This document shows, piece after piece, positions 1 through 15,300 of a DNA stretch of 64,000 bases; positions within the stretch are counted from its first letter, which is position 1, and every line of letters starts with the position of its first letter. This DNA is from Taeniopygia guttata. Lineage: Eukaryota > Chordata > Aves > Passeriformes > Estrildidae. The stretch covers positions 1,818,001 through 1,882,000 of the forward strand of contig NC_133044.1 of assembly GCF_048771995.1 (NCBI RefSeq). The letters are read 5' to 3'. The notes beneath the pieces were generated by a model, which did not search any database, was not told the origin of the DNA, and was given only the letters and a program-made list of their open reading frames with translations. The translations under genes were made by a program, and so were the position numbers.

Positions 1-242
1 TCATTACCATTGGGAAATTATCTCTTTCCAAGGAGTACAGAGAATGCCTGCATTTATACACCAAGTAATGTTCTCATCAATATAAATTACATGAAATACC
101 ACAACACAAAAAACCCATGAGCTTTTACCCCATTTGAACAAGGTCAGTTTGTTCCCATACGTGCATGAGTATGAAAAAGAAGCTATTTAATGTAATCTTG
201 ACTTTTTTGTAGCTGCAACAGGAGGAAAGGTACATGATATAC

Positions 243-361
243 CTCAGAGAAACATTTCTTGAGTGACTCTGGGACTTTCCCATCAACCACATGCAGCATC
301 TTCTCCATCTCTTCACGGACAACATAACTCCCAGATTCATTAGAGAAGAGGCTGAAAATAT
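243..361 (-). CDS. USP32: USP32 coding exon 4 (first, degenerate EF-hand)
   Basis: The acceptor is TTTCCTCAG with AG at 363-362. The donor is GAG/GTATAT with GT at 242-241. The exon has 119 nt and encodes residues 98-137. An EF-hand-like loop runs from Phe103 to Glu114. It has Asn at loop position 3, Ser at 5, Gly at 6 and Glu at 12, but Phe instead of an acidic residue at position 1. This hand is therefore probably not a calcium binder. The next exon lies outside the window. Confidence 0.95.
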
Positions 362-3300
362 CTGAGGAAATAGAAATATGTGTAAATAGTGACATTTTTC
401 AAATGTAAGGTTTATAACTGGCTGAGAATTTGAGAATACAAAGGCTGTGCAACAACTAAAGGGCTAAAAACTTAGGCTGATCCAAGTTCAATATAGGTCC
501 ACAAGGTTTAGGTCAAGACCTTCCTTTTCTTTTACCACTCTAATCAAAAGAAGAATGAGTATTATCAAGTCAGATTAACAGAGGAGACAAAACAACAGAA
601 GTCAGTAGGCAGATGCTTTCATTTTTTTGAAAAATATCGATGCCATCCTCCTTCCTTTACCCACATACAGAGACCATCAGGCTTTCTGTAGGATCCCAAC
701 ACTGACATTCATGATGACTTGGCAAATATCTCATTTTGATAAATACAGAAAACAAAAGTGCAACTTAATTTCCAAAAATACAGCTAAAAATGGTTGAAAA
801 AAATCCCATCTTCACTGTCATATGGTCATATTTTACACTCACAATCCACTGTTTGAAGTTACATCACTTACATTTTGTTTTCTCCTCCTCTCTGCCTCTT
901 GTGAGTAGAACTAATCCAACTATCAAGTTATTGAAGTGCAGCCCTTTGGATATTCCTCCAAATGAACAGTAGATAACCTAGAAGAATAAAATAGAGAAGC
1001 TAACCAGAACCAGGGCAAACAGAGATGTCAGAAGTAAAACCAGCAGCTTATAACTGAGGTTCCATCTTACATGGTTTTTAGGCTCATCACCCCACATTCA
1101 GCTAAAGACAGTCCACTAATTAACTGTGTTACCCTTTTGTAGCTCTTCTGGTACCAAACAGCCTTTATTTAGTGAAACACAGGCAAAAGTCATGAACAGC
1201 AATATAAAAACTCCTCCAGCGAAGACACTTCTCACTTGCTCCTGGTGGTGTTTCCCCAAATTTCTTTATCAGGGCTGCAATCTCCTCCTGGCTGGGCTCT
1301 GATAATCTCAAAGGCATCAGGGGATGCAGCAGGAATCCCCAGGAGCAGGCTGGCAGCAGAGAGGGGAGCCCCAGAGCCCCGTGAGTCACTGCACCACCAC
1401 GGGGTGGTTTCCACTACAAGTCAAAATTAAGCCAGGAACTGGGAGTGCCCAAATAAAACCAGTCCTGAGCCTGGCAAGGTTAGACCTGGCCAAGCCACAC
1501 AGGGCTGTGGTGGCAGGAGGGTGAAAAGGGAACATCTGACACAGAGTGGCTACACCAGATTTACTGCTCCTCCTCAGCAGCGCTGTGCCACCTGCAGAAA
1601 TCCTCTCCTTGTCTGTCTCTCCATCCATCCATCCATCCGGACTACTAAAATCTGTCTGCAGGCATGGTGATGTCAATCCATGCACAGCAGGATCTCATTC
1701 TCCACAAAACACCCTGACCCTCGCTTCCATCCCACCCTGAGACACATTTCATTTCCACATCAGCCTCTTCTGTTCCTAAACTTTAATCCATTTACAAATG
1801 CTTGAAGGGCTGAATTCTGAAAAGTGAATTTGTGCTTTATTTGGCCACAATTGTAGAGGCTTCAAGGCAGAGATTTGAATTCCACACTTTTTATGTCTAA
1901 TCCTTCTGTCTTCACCAAATGCCTTCAAGGCTACACCATCCATGTGAGCAATTTACCTTCACATTACACTGCAATCATTACTTTTTAAAAATATGCAGCT
2001 AAAATATCCACTCACTTCTGCTGAACTTTGCACATCTCAGCTGTGAGACCAGACGAGTACCAAATATTACATTTATACATTATTTCAACACAAGCATTGC
2101 TAATGAGATAAACAGAGGAAAGGAATTCTATGGATAATGTCCAATGTATCAGTATTCAATATATGGAATTGCTGGCATTGTTTGGAGTTTAGCTGCTCAA
2201 TCATTCCTTGGGAAGAGTTTATAAACACTGAATAGTCATGTAACACATCATTTCTCCCATTTTTTCACATTGGTGTGGCATTTGGAAAACTTCTGATAAC
2301 ATGCACCATCAAAATGTGATGCAATTTTGTGTCTTCCAAAATGACTTAATGCTGTTGCAGCTTTCCTTAAAACAGCCACACCCAGGCAGAATCACAGCAA
2401 TCTGCATTTCAGAATGTAGAATTTACTAGCATTATAAAACACATAGTACTTTTTAAAGTAAAATTTAAGCCTGACATGTTCTGTTTCATGGGCAACTGAA
2501 GAATATAACAAGATTTAAAAACCAAAGCTGGCTCATTCTTCCCACCACCTGAGCAGCTTTCCTGCAGTTTAACAACACTGACCATCTCTAAATTTCCTTT
2601 TATTATCATCTTCAACTCCATTCTCCCAAGAGATCCTCCCAGGACATTACTGTCCTGAATATTTAAGAGATGTTTTGTGTGCAGGACAATAATCCAAATT
2701 GGATCAAAGTTCCGCTGGTTTCAGTTCTCTGTTTCATGTCCAGTTTAAAACTCCTGTGTTTTTAATTTAACAAATTCCTGAAGGCCTCTCACTCCCCAGA
2801 TATGAAAAACCATTATTGACAGCATGCAGAGCACACAGCCCAGCTCCAAGGCTCCAAATGATCTGTTTTAGTGACTGAAAGGCTGAAAATTCAGGGGTTT
2901 AGCTGCCTAATGACTTTGCCTGCCTCTCCCCATCCTGAAGCCAGGGATTACAAAGCATCCCTTGACTCAAATCCCAATGTTGGCCCAATTTACAGTTTTC
3001 AGCTCACAGATTTGATACTGCACTGCCTGAGTATGAGTGCTACAAGTACATCATAATTTGTACTCGAATTTTGAGATGAGTTCTGATGAGAAGCCATCAA
3101 AAACCAATTAGGAGGCTTCCATTAATTTTATTTCACCACCTGGAAACCAAGAACTGCTCTATAACCATCATGAGTGTTAAAAGAGAGAATCATCACCAAA
3201 ATTGTGTCTTTAAGGACAGATTTTTTTAAAAAATAAAATAAAACCAGGCAGCAGAAACCCCAGAATCTCTATTTGTGACCAGATCAATAATTTAATCCTT

Positions 3301-6300
3301 ATTACTAACCTGAAAGAGATATAAAGGTACAAGTTAGCACAGAACATAAAATTCTCAATATATTATGCTATTTCAAACCAATTGTGAAAGATACATTTTT
3401 TGTTTAATCTTAGGGGTTACCAACTCTCAAAGCATCCAGAAAACACTCAAAAATTCATGCTGAAGACAGGCTTTAAGCTCTGGGCAAATCAGACCCCTCC
3501 TTTTCCACTGCAAATTCTCCTGCTAAGCCTTAAACACCCACATAAAAAGCCAACTGTTTACAGAAGTAAAGTAGTATCATCCTCTTTGCCAAAATTAGGG
3601 AAAACAAGGGAAAAAAGAATGAAGAAAAGATGAAGCTGAGGAAAAGGAACTCTGCCAGAGTGTAAAACCTTCAGCAATGCAACACTTCAGCACTCACGTT
3701 ATCTAAATAAAACTGGGGGACTTGCACGCTGCCTCTGAGGTCAACAGCTCTGAGGATGCCAAAAATAGAGGCTGTGACTAGAAATGACATGGAGCAAGAG
3801 ATCATTTGAAAGGTCTGCCTAATCTTTGTCTCTCTACCAATAATATTTTGATATCTCTCTCAAGAAAGGGGCAACTCTATAAAAGAAAATTGCTTTTTAA
3901 GCATGCACGTCTGTAGGATTGTATTACTATTATTTTTTAGATATATACACATGGATATATGTTTATATCCATGTTGCAGATTTTGATTCTGGTTATTTTT
4001 CAGCTCATTCATGTGTCTGTTATGAACAAATTTATTTTTAAGAGCTTGTAAATATTCATCTTTAGAAAACAAAGTAACAGCCTATGGAATCTCAAAGGAA
4101 CCAACAGCAAGTGCATCTCTAGAGTAAATAAAATCTGTTACTGTGGTCTTGTTACAAATTCCCAATCTTTTAATTGCCCAAATTTACATCTGGATATTTA
4201 GGTTTGATAGGATATTTGACTTCAAATCATCTACCAGGTATTAATAGGGTTGGGAGCACATCTCTGACCACCCACAATCCAAGCCTGGAAAACCATTTCC
4301 AGGCAGAGGTGGTGCATTGTGGTGTTGCATAAAAAAGGGGAAGCAATTCAATCAACTCCATAAATATTTGTGTGTGCACAGCAGCATCCAGCTGCCCATT
4401 ATCCACTGCTTTTGGCTTCCCAGGAAAACAGCAATTCACAGCTCACCTCAGCGACTTTGGGAGGGACCCCATCACCCAGAACTTCCCTGATGAAGCACTG
4501 CTGGGTCATATAATAGGAGAGGCCACAAGTTCTCTTGAAAGCATCTTTGAGCCTCTTCAGTTCTATGTCTGTAACTGAGAACAGAGGAAAGAAAAAAAAA
4601 ACTTGGTCAATAAAGATGTTACAGAAAGATAATAGCTTAAGGAATCTCAAAATCCTCCACTCCTTATGTTTACCTTTACAATAAAAAGCCACAAAGAAAT
4701 TAAATGCATGATTTCCCCTAAAGAGAGGGAAAATGAGACCTAATAATCTAATCTTGCTTGAAAAGAGACAAAAGAAGCAGACCTGTGGTTACCATCAGTG
4801 TGAACAACAGCTCACTGCCTAAGTTTTCTGACTACAATAGTGGATTGTAATTTGTTCTAAATTCAGCACCATTCTTGTCACACAAAGGAAAATGAGGCAG
4901 CTTTATGATCAATTTTGCATTGCATGTAAGCCAGGGAAATTATCTGCAACCAACAGTGGTGAATATTATTAAGAGCAGCTCCAACAGCGTCTTTCAAGCA
5001 GTTTCATCTATTAACCATTTTTCTGTCTTAAAACAAATAAAATACTTTATCAGCAGTACAAGCTCATGAGACGGTGCAGTAAGGTGTGATTTAACAGGAA
5101 AAAATGTTGGACTACATGTAATTCTTCACCCAAGATCCCCTTGCACAGCCAAAATCTGCTTGCCAGCTACACCTGCTCAAACTTGTTCACAACTGCAAAG
5201 GTGGAAAATGTGATGACATCCCACTCACCCTGGCCTGGGAGCTCCCTGGAAAGCAGTGCTGCCTTCAGACTTTACAAGCACAAAGCAACTTTCTAAGAAA
5301 GTGTTTAAGAAGGGAAGGATCTCGTGGAACAAAACAAGCCCTCTGCCCAAAGCCAAGCTGTAAGGAATGGCACAGGACCCCCTGGAAGGTCCTGAGTGGT
5401 GAAAAAGCAATTTACCATGCAGAAGTCCAGGGAAATGATGCTGCACACGGGAGCTGTGTCACTGTATTTATAGCAAGGCATTTTCCTTACCCAGACAGAA
5501 ACAACACTGCCATGGCCAAAGGCTTGTCGAGCTTTTTGTCAGCCAAAATAAAACAGAGCACTTGAGGGCTTAATCCAGCACTCAGTAAAACTTCTGCTTT
5601 TCAGTTAATTCATTCATCAAAAGCAAAAATCAATCCTTAAAAGTAAATCACATTAAAACATTCCTCCCTAATTTTAATCCGAGTCAACATTAAAACAGAA
5701 ATTTGCTCCACTTAACAATTGTGTAAAAACAGAAATTGGGTTATGTTTCCTCTCAAATTTTATTACAGATTCTGGGTACTTCTAACCATAAAGAAAAAAA
5801 ATATCAAAGTATCTAAGAGATAAACCTCAAGTGTAACCCACACAGCACCAGAGCTATCAATTAGCACAGTGGTGATTATCATTAGCACATATCTTGTTTG
5901 ACTAAAACGAGCCTGCTGTAATTACATGGCAGAAGAATGTTGGTCTCATACTGTTACCTGGCTTCTAAGGTGTTTAAATTCCGTTTTTTCACATTAACAT
6001 CTACCCAGAGTCACTGGTGCCTTTAGAGGGGTGCTTTGATGAACACCCAAACCAGGAGGAGATGAAGGGAAGTGCTTCACTTCCTGTCACCTTTAAGCAC
6101 AACGTCACTACAGAAAATCTTCAGGCAGCAGGGACATCTCTCCACATTTCATGAGTGTTGGGATTGCTCAGGGATCATGGAAAAGGGAAGCTCCTGGCTT
6201 TGGAATTTTGGCAAAGCAAAGCAAACAACCTGGATCTTACACTAAATCCAACAACAGTTCTGGGATTAAATTATTCTAATTTTTCATAGTTTTTATATGC

Positions 6301-9300
6301 CTGCTCACACACATATCTTTAACAAAAATAAATTCTGTGCTCTGGTTTCTTCTCCCTCTCTTAATTCTTTGATCTCCTCACCATTAAATCCAATCTAGTT
6401 TGGGGTTATTTGGCAAAAGTTTCTATACAAACATTTGCTAAGCTGATGTTTGCAGCACCCCTGACTGTCCAGTGTGCACTCCAGGCAGTGCCCAGGAGGG
6501 AGAAAATCCCATATAAATGTATCTCCCATAATCCATGGGAGTGACTGGAGTGCCAGCCAAGGTGAGGAGAAGGTTGGGAACAAGACTTGTCAAGCAATAC
6601 TCCCAAGATCTTCAGAAAGAACTGCACTATCAGTGTATTTAACAGGGGTGATAAGTTGATACTGCCAGTCCATGTTACATTTCAAAAGCAAATTATTACT
6701 GCCAAAGCCCACTCAATATTATTGTTTGCATACAGAAACTACAAAAAAGGTCATGGAATAACAGGAAAGGTAATTACTTTCATTCCTTCCCCAGGAGCCA
6801 TTAAAATGACTGATGCTGCCCATTTAAAATCATCTGCAAAGCTTTGTAAAGATAAGTTCATTATACATTTAGATCCATGCACATGAAAGTACAACTGAAA
6901 TGAGCAGAGTATAAATCAAAGATATTATCAATGTTTACTATGAGTCTGGAAGGCAAAATATTTGAATTCAGAATCCCAACACCAAAGCACCAATTATTCA
7001 ACAGAGATAGAGCACGATGGCATTTTGAGAGGAAATAAAACTAAGTCTTCAATTATTAAAGGAACATTTCTAGAAGCAATACATCTATTACTATAATAAC
7101 TATAATAATTTCAGAAATTAGAACACTCACATCCCCAGAAGCTGCCTTTTTTCTCTCAATTCCACAAGCCCAAGACACAGGAAGCATCAGAGAACACAGA
7201 GGGGTTTTTCATCCTGCCTTTAGACACCAGCCTGTCTCCTACACTGTTTCCTACACTGACTGAAGTCCTTTCATTAGGAATATTCACTTTTTCCAAAGGC
7301 ACAGATTCCCCAAACACTTCCAGGAGCCAGTTGTCTACAAACACCTCTGAGAAGAGCATTCACAGGCTGCTGTCATTAGACACAGGAGACAGACACCACG
7401 CCATGGGGAGCACCCTTGTTGTATTCACAGCCTGACAGGGGAAAACAGACACTGACAACTTCCCAGGAGGAGTTTGTGGCAGTGAACACAGCAAAAACCA
7501 TCTTCACATCCCACCTGCCAGTAACAGGTGGCACAACCTCAATATTATTGCAGGGAAAACGACTCAACTGGAATTTCGCATTTCATTCTTTACACCTCCA
7601 GAGCACAAAAGTGACCTTTGACTGTGAGGTTAATTCAAGGTAACAAAGGTAAGTTTCAATACTTAAGATCCTGTGTGATACCCCTTAAAAATCTACCTGC
7701 CCACTTCCAAAAACCACCAGTGAAACAAAGTGCCGGCCTGTCACTGTGCCTGTGGTAACTTTGCTAACACAAAGCTCCTGTGCCACCTCAGCTGGAAGGT
7801 TTCCAACAAAGCTGCAAACTGTTGAACAGGAGATTAGTGCTGCATCCAACTCTCCAGGGAAAATTCCAGCTCCAGTTTGTTTAATAAAGTTTAAATGAAA
7901 CCACGCAACCTCAGCTAAAAATGTCACCCGGCTTAAAGTAATTGTAACAAACCTTCAGCTCACCAACTGCTGAGGGTATTTTTAGTTTCCCAGTGTTACT
8001 TAAACTTCAGGCTGTTTATATGGATGTACTAGTCCACATTTTTTGGTTTAATTCCCATCTATCCAAGTAATAAAATGTGTATTACCTTCCAAAACTGGTC
8101 CCTGCTGGAAACCACCTCCTTCTGCTCTGCTTTCACATATTTGTCACCAAGTCATCCCAGAGTTTTCCTGTACCTGAAGCTCAGATTATGCAAATCCAAG
8201 TGTAGACTTAAACCTTGTTTTGCCATCCCTATAAAACTGTTCAAACCAAGCTGGAGGAAATCAACCCTTCCAGTGGAGCTTTGCAAGTTTTGCTGCCACA
8301 TTTCTCCATTCATTTTAGAACCTCTATTCACTTTAGAATATTTTTCTTTCCACATCCTGTAGATCTAATCCCACCCCCACCTTTTGGGAAGGCTCTAAAA
8401 TACCCTGTGAGCAATGCAGGGTTTGGGGTATGTCCCCTCCAAAAATCACAGTGAAAGGACAATTTTTGACAGCAAAAACTGGGCAGCAAATACCTGCCTC
8501 AGCAAAAGCTGCTCAGCTGTTATCAGCTGCTAGTGAAAATTATTAAGAGTCATCATAAAAATATAACTGCATGGCTAAATACAAGTAATATTGATATTTC
8601 TGCTTTTTCACGTCCTGTTTTGGAAAAAGAGAGAGGAGAAAATGGTTACATCAAAGCCAATTCCTCACTACTCAAAGTACCTACACTGCATATTCTGTGA
8701 TACTTCCTTAGAGATCTCTGAGCTAAGGTTTGCAAAAATTACCTCAAAGTGTTTTATTCAAATACTGCAAGGAGGAACTTAAAATCTTCCTTAATTTTAC
8801 ATATTTTTGATGATGTAATTATTGAACATAAGGAATAAAAGAACTGCCATACTACAGTCTCTGCTAAGAGGTTAAAATGAGTGGTTGGTCAGGCCTAGTG
8901 GAGTTATTTCAGCTTAATTATACACCTTACTGTGATATATGCATCAAGAGCAAACATAATCAATGTATTTAAATTTCCTGTTTAATATTTATTTGCAAAG
9001 TCAGGCCAGTCACAAAACCACCTTCCCTTACAACACTTTCCCCCCATCCTTCCAAATTAAAGCACACTGATGTAAAATGCTGAGAAATGGAGGCTGAGAC
9101 CCAAAGCACAGCTTTCCAAAGCAGCCACTTGTCTGATGGAGCAAAGGTGACAAATAAAAGCATTTGAACTCTTAGTACTGCCTGAGACATGCAGGCAAGA
9201 GACACTTAACCTCTCCATGTCTTGTCTCAGCTCAGAAATGGGTATAAACCCCAGCCTGCATCAGACAGATGTGTGATAAATGAGCTAAGATACTGTGTAA

Positions 9301-12300
9301 AAGCACTACAAGCTACTACTAAAAAGCTGATTTAATCAGTGAAAAGGGCAGAACTCCAAGTGTTTAACTGAGGGGAAGGTGGAATTAATCTGTCCTGGCT
9401 ACTATAAACTGACCAATTAACATCAGGTAGAACTAATTGGACACAGAAACAGCACCAGAATCACAAAAGCTTCCTGCAAACCATTAGGAGGAGCAGCAGT
9501 AACCACAGCAAAAAGCTGATCTTTGTCCCAAAAGCCTGAAATACTTCATTTGGCTATGTGAAAATAAAGGATTTATTCTGGTTCACAGGTTCCCAGTGCA
9601 AAACCCAAACCAGCCCAGCCAGGGGAGAAAACCACAATGTACCAACCATGCTGAAAGTCAAAACAGGAAACAAAACATTGCATAAGCAGGAAGAGAAAAC
9701 ACAGGATAAAAAGGTCAGTCAAGGTGAAGGGTCAAGAACCTTTCCAGCTCATCTGAGTGAAGCACTGGTAATTTCCCCTAGAAATGGAAGCATCAAAATG
9801 CCCTCATTTCTCTCCAAACACACCCCAAAATCTGAATTTCCAACATCACTACTGGGTGAAAAGCAGCTTGCTAACTCAGAGCCTTAAAAAACAAAATCCC
9901 ACCAGCCCTGCACATCACAAGTACACAAAGCAAGCAATAATTTGCAACCATCAGCATAACATTGCATTTATTCTTTACTAAAACTAACCAAATTCTGAAT
10001 TCTAATAAAACTGACAACTTGCTCATCCTTCAGAAAGCAAGAAAAAAATCACCTGTCTGAAGTTCTTCCTCACTTCCAGCTCGGGTTTTTTCATTATTCT
10101 AATATTTTGATTTTTAAGTGACAATTTTAGAGGTTCAATATCAAACTCACAGGGCATATAATTCTCTAACCAGACAATTATCTCCCCTGTAATCATTCAC
10201 TCAATATTTCCCTTAGGAATCTTCATCCTAGTTATACATGGAAATTTTATTACTTTTTTCATTAGTCTTTATTGTGACTTAATGGCTGTGGTTATGAAGT
10301 TGTCAAGAACCAAAGCAATTACTAAAAAGCTTCAAAGAGGTAAAATGTGCAAGTGAAAGTAAAGCGTGTTTGGGAACAACCCCAAATTGGAGGAACCAAC
10401 TGCAAAATACAATTGAGATAAATGAACCAGCTATACTAAAAAGTCAACCACCACACCCACACACTTTTGCTAAAAAGGAATCCATTTGGGGATATTTTGG
10501 GAGAAAACACAGAGTAAAAATTCCTGCTTTCCCTAATGGAAAAATGAACCCACTCCTAAGGCATACTTCATGACTGGAATACCAGAAATGGCACCTCCAT
10601 AAAGGCTTCACACATTTACCAGTAACAGGAATTTCAGGATAACACCACCACAGCTTGGGTATTAAAAAAAAAAAAAAAAAAAAAGGAATTATTCAATCCA
10701 GCTGTATTTTTTTCCTCCACCTATTCCTTGTTTTTGGTAGCAGTGGCTCATCCTGTGGCTAAAGCTTTCCCTGGTTCTATCAGACCTTCCCCTAACGCAT
10801 ATCAAAGGTTTAACATCTCCTGTGCAGGGAGTGCAAGGAGATTTAGTCATTACAATAGGATTTGGCAATTTTCTGTAACACGAATTCTTAGCATTTATGT
10901 GATGCTTTTAATCTTCAAAAACCTTACTCCTCACAGTCCCCATTCCCATAAGAATTCCAGCATTCCCAGCCTGGTTTATCCCCCTCTATTTCCATCAGGG
11001 CATGTTGCTGTTTGGATTAACTCTCCCAGTAAGGCCAGCGTGGAGAGGAACTGGTACATAACAGCAGTGAAATAATAATAATAACAACAACAACAGCAGA
11101 GGAATAATCCTTCCACTGTCTGAGCATGGAAATCTTATTGGCCATATTTTAGATCCTCAAGAATTAAAGGAACTCCCTGGTCCATCCATACGAGCCATGG
11201 GATAAACCTGACAATTCACAAAACTTGGCAGATCACCAAAATCTATTTTACCATTTTCACAACTGCAAATTTAAGCACTATAAACTGCAGTATTATGTAT
11301 TAGGGACAAAAAATGATTCCTGCTATCAAGTAAAGAATTGGTAAACTCATTCTCCAGGAGTAATTCCTAGCCCTGGATCATCCCAGTCTGTCACCTTTCC
11401 CACCCACTCTGCTGGCTAGAAAAAGGGGCAAAAAGGGGACAAGTTTTAAATGTTTTTAAACAGAGCACACATCTTGAGCAGCAGCATTGAGAATCCTGAA
11501 CTACTCTCCAAAAAATAACATGGACTAAAAATTAATCAGGAGTCTGGGATGCCCATCTTCACCTGAGTTCCCAAAACGTGCTTTCCCTTTCCACTGCTGT
11601 TTTCCTCTGATCCACCTTCATAGCTGTGGCTTGTCCATGATTTCCCAGGTGAATGTTTTAGCTCTCAATCCTTCCAGCATTTAGAATTAATGTTTAGTCC
11701 TGCTTAGATTAGAAACTAAACTCTGCTCTCCTGAGCTGTCCCTTCATCAGTTTTCCTGGCAAACACACTGAAAGTTTGTGTTGTTATAGGTAAGCAGAGC
11801 AGCTTCTGCCACATTTCAAAAAAGCTGCTTCTGCTTTATTACCACCATGAAAATCATCGAGACATTTATGCTTGTTAAGATTCACAAAATTACAATATAG
11901 AACTCATTTCCAAGAAATAAACACCCTGCTAAAATGAAAGGCAAGTGCCAACTATGTAAATGCAAGCACCACATAAGGACCGTGCTACAAAATAAATTGA
12001 AATACAACAAATATTTCACATCCTGTCTCCCAACGGTGCCAAAGATACTAAATGCAGCTGTAATATGAATTGTTCTTTAAATAAAAAAATATAGTCTAAG
12101 GCTGAAAGTTAAACAGAAGCTACAACTTCTACATAGGAAGTCAGAGCTTCCCATCACCTTCAGTGAGGATGAGAGGCAAGGAAGGAAAGTTCTAATTTGG
12201 GTTAGCTGGCATAGTTTTGATCAAATATTCACTCCAGTGTTGGCCTCTGGCAGCTAAAAGAGCCAAATCTAGTAAAGCACAGTACTTACATACTATGACA

Positions 12301-15300
12301 CGAATAATAAAAGATTCAGATAATATTTATACATTGCTACATCTTAATTTCTGAAGTCAGAGGAAAAACATGACTCCCTTGCAAGATAAGTGTCCTGGCA
12401 CAGGTGTCCACACGTGTGTATTCACACGGCCAAGAGAAGTCTCTCTGCTTCCAGCCTTCCTATTCCCAGCTCTTGGGGACACATCTGTCTAAAATATCAT
12501 CTCAAACTCAGCTGTAAAGGGAATATTTTAGTGTCAGGTCCCAGATTTCTGTCTCCTGTTGCATTGTGACAAACACATAATGACAAGCTTGATATACAAC
12601 CTGTGAAAAATACCAGCACCATCACAAACACAGACACTGGACTAGGGAGAGAAGAAATAAAAACCACCATGTGCTTAGTTCTGGGACCCCATTACGTGGC
12701 TGGTAGAACACCAAGAACTGAATCAGAGCTTTATTTTTTGACAGACAATAGCAAACAATTAGCATTACTATTTCCAAACTCCATTGCCACTGCTGCATCT
12801 CCTGTTAAGAGAATCCTCAATTAACATGTCAATATTCATATTTAGGATTATCCTGAAAGATGCCATGCTAGTTCTACATTAGAGAATTCCTCACTGCAGA
12901 TATTCAGCATTAGCTGTACATTATTCCCAAGGCCCTCCATGGGAAGGATGAAACAGCACATTTAGATGCACCCTGGGCCAGCTGCATGGGAAAGCAGCTC
13001 TCAGTCACTGCAGGGCCACTGAGCAGCTTGGATGGATGGGATGGGATGGCTCCAATTCCAGAGATTGCTGTGAACACACTGCCCATTGTTCACAGAAACA
13101 GAAAAGGTGTCAGAATGACTGCACACCAAAGAGCCCCAGTGCCCTGAATGGAGGCAGCAGCTGGAATCTCTCCCTGAATCCCTGGAGAGACTCATAAGAT
13201 ATCCTCAAGGACATTACAGTCTCTATTAGCAGCAGTACATTTACATAATAAATTACAAACATTTTAGGATTCTATATTTATCAAGTATTTTCTATTCTGC
13301 TTTTTAACCTCTAGCCCTGTAACACTGCGGCCTCTGCAGATATTTATCCTGTGTTCTGCACTGGAATTAGTGCATGTTGTGGTTTCGTCCTGCTCTGCCC
13401 TATCAACATTGCAATCTACTCATTATTTTATAATAACATTAGTTCTCACAACACATTTACTCCACAATTCTTTAACCAAGGTGATCAGAAGACAGCGCTG
13501 AATTCCAGGCAACAACAAAAAGTGGGGAACTGGTTAATGGCAAAAAGGTCAATTATAACTCTTTAGGCAAAGACAAATCACTGTGTTAGCTGCAGGATTG
13601 GAAAACAGGGACCAAAAAGTTCTGACATTACTGCTCCACGGATAACAGCCCTTCCTAAGATCCTGCCACAACACAGACCAGGCTGCCCTGACTGCACCAA
13701 CTGCTGCTCATTCACCCCAAAGCTCCTGCTAACCCCTCCTAAAGCACTCCTGTTTCAGCTGTACAAAGTGCAAATCCACTTTTTCAATTTTTAAACTGAA
13801 ATCCAGGATTTAACTGTATCACATCACGAGGGAAAACGTGCTAGAAATCTTGACAAGACTAGGAAATTTCCAGAGTACGATTTTGCTTCTGGATAACACC
13901 TAACAGTTAGAAACAGGGATTGAAAAGAAGTGCTTCTTCAGCCCAAAATACATTCATGATGCCACATTCAAGTTCATTTTTAGAACAAATTCAATCTGCA
14001 AAACTCAAGTTCCCATAATTACTATCCCAATACTTTCAGTTCTTTTTCCCCCAACATCCACAGACCTATTCAATCTGGTACTTCCTGTTCTGTTTAGGGC
14101 TCTGTGTTTCTTCCACTTTTTTATTTCACTCAAGGTCTCAAAAATTTAAAAGAGCAAATTTTGCAAACTAGTGGAGTAAAATTAATCATCTGAAACAACT
14201 GCAGCATCTGAAGGGATCTTACAAGGAAGCTGGAGAAGGACTCTTCATCAGGATCTGCAGTGGTAGCAATGGGTTCCAACTGGAAGAGGGCAAGCTTAAA
14301 TCAGATAGAAATTCCTGTTAAAATATTTCAGCTCAGGAATCTGTCACAAACCCTTGTGCCATTATCACCAGATTTGAGATAAGGAACCTCCATTCAAAAC
14401 ACAAAAGAAACATAAGCATCCATTCTATATTAAACACTTAACATGAAATTAAACTCTGAGTGGATGACAACTGAAAGACCAGCTAACAAAAAGAGAGATA
14501 CAATGTGAATAAAATCACTGGTTTTGAGGAAGAATTCCAAAGGGCTTGTAGTAAGTTTTATTTTGAAAGGATGAAGCCTACATTTTTATACAGAATGTAA
14601 TTCTCTCTTATTTTGGCCCAATGACATTGCCTCTCATAGCTTGTGCTTCCAATTCAGACCCTAAGTGAAACAGCTTCAAAGGATTTGGACATTAAAAAAA
14701 AAAAAAATCAAAATAAATGTTAGAGATTCCTTTTGCCTTTGTAGCTGCTGCTGGGAGCAGTGCCTGGCCCAGAGCAGCTCCCACTGCCGTGCCCTGTGGC
14801 TGAAGAGCCTGACCAGGAGGAAGTCAGAGCTCTTTTTAAGGTACAGACTGTCTCAGTGACTATTTAAAACCACTCCAAAAGTCAGAACCGCAGTGTCTGA
14901 CAAAGCCAGACGTTCTTTCTGCCCATCTCAGTCTGCCCAGTGTTCCCAGCACGAGGGAGGGCTGGCTCTGCTGGTTTTTCAGGAGCATCCCTGTGCCAGG
15001 AACTCTGGTTGGCAGAGAACTCCAGGGTGGGCACAGGAACCCGTGCAGTTCATTAACACCACCATTAATATCTTGTTTTGCCCTAAATACATCCCATGGG
15101 AAGCACAGGTCACTTCAAACGCCCATTTCCATGGGATGGGAGAGGCTTGGCCTGGTTTGTGACAGGTTAAAAGGAGGATTTAAACAACCTGGAGATCAGG
15201 GCATGTCACTGCATCTGCCAGCTCACCCTACCTGTGACAGCTGAGCACTCCAGGGGAGGCAATGATTCAGTGAGGAACTATTTCAGGGCTTGCACCAGTC

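Noticed and set aside
9205..9325. tRNA gene in the region resembling a SINE
   Set aside because: No cloverleaf or A/B boxes; the sequence fits only the tail of an old MIR/L2 element.
10664..10684. Poly(A) run as the tail of a processed pseudogene or SINE
   Set aside because: The preceding bases match no gene or SINE that I recognise, and I see no flanking target-site duplication.
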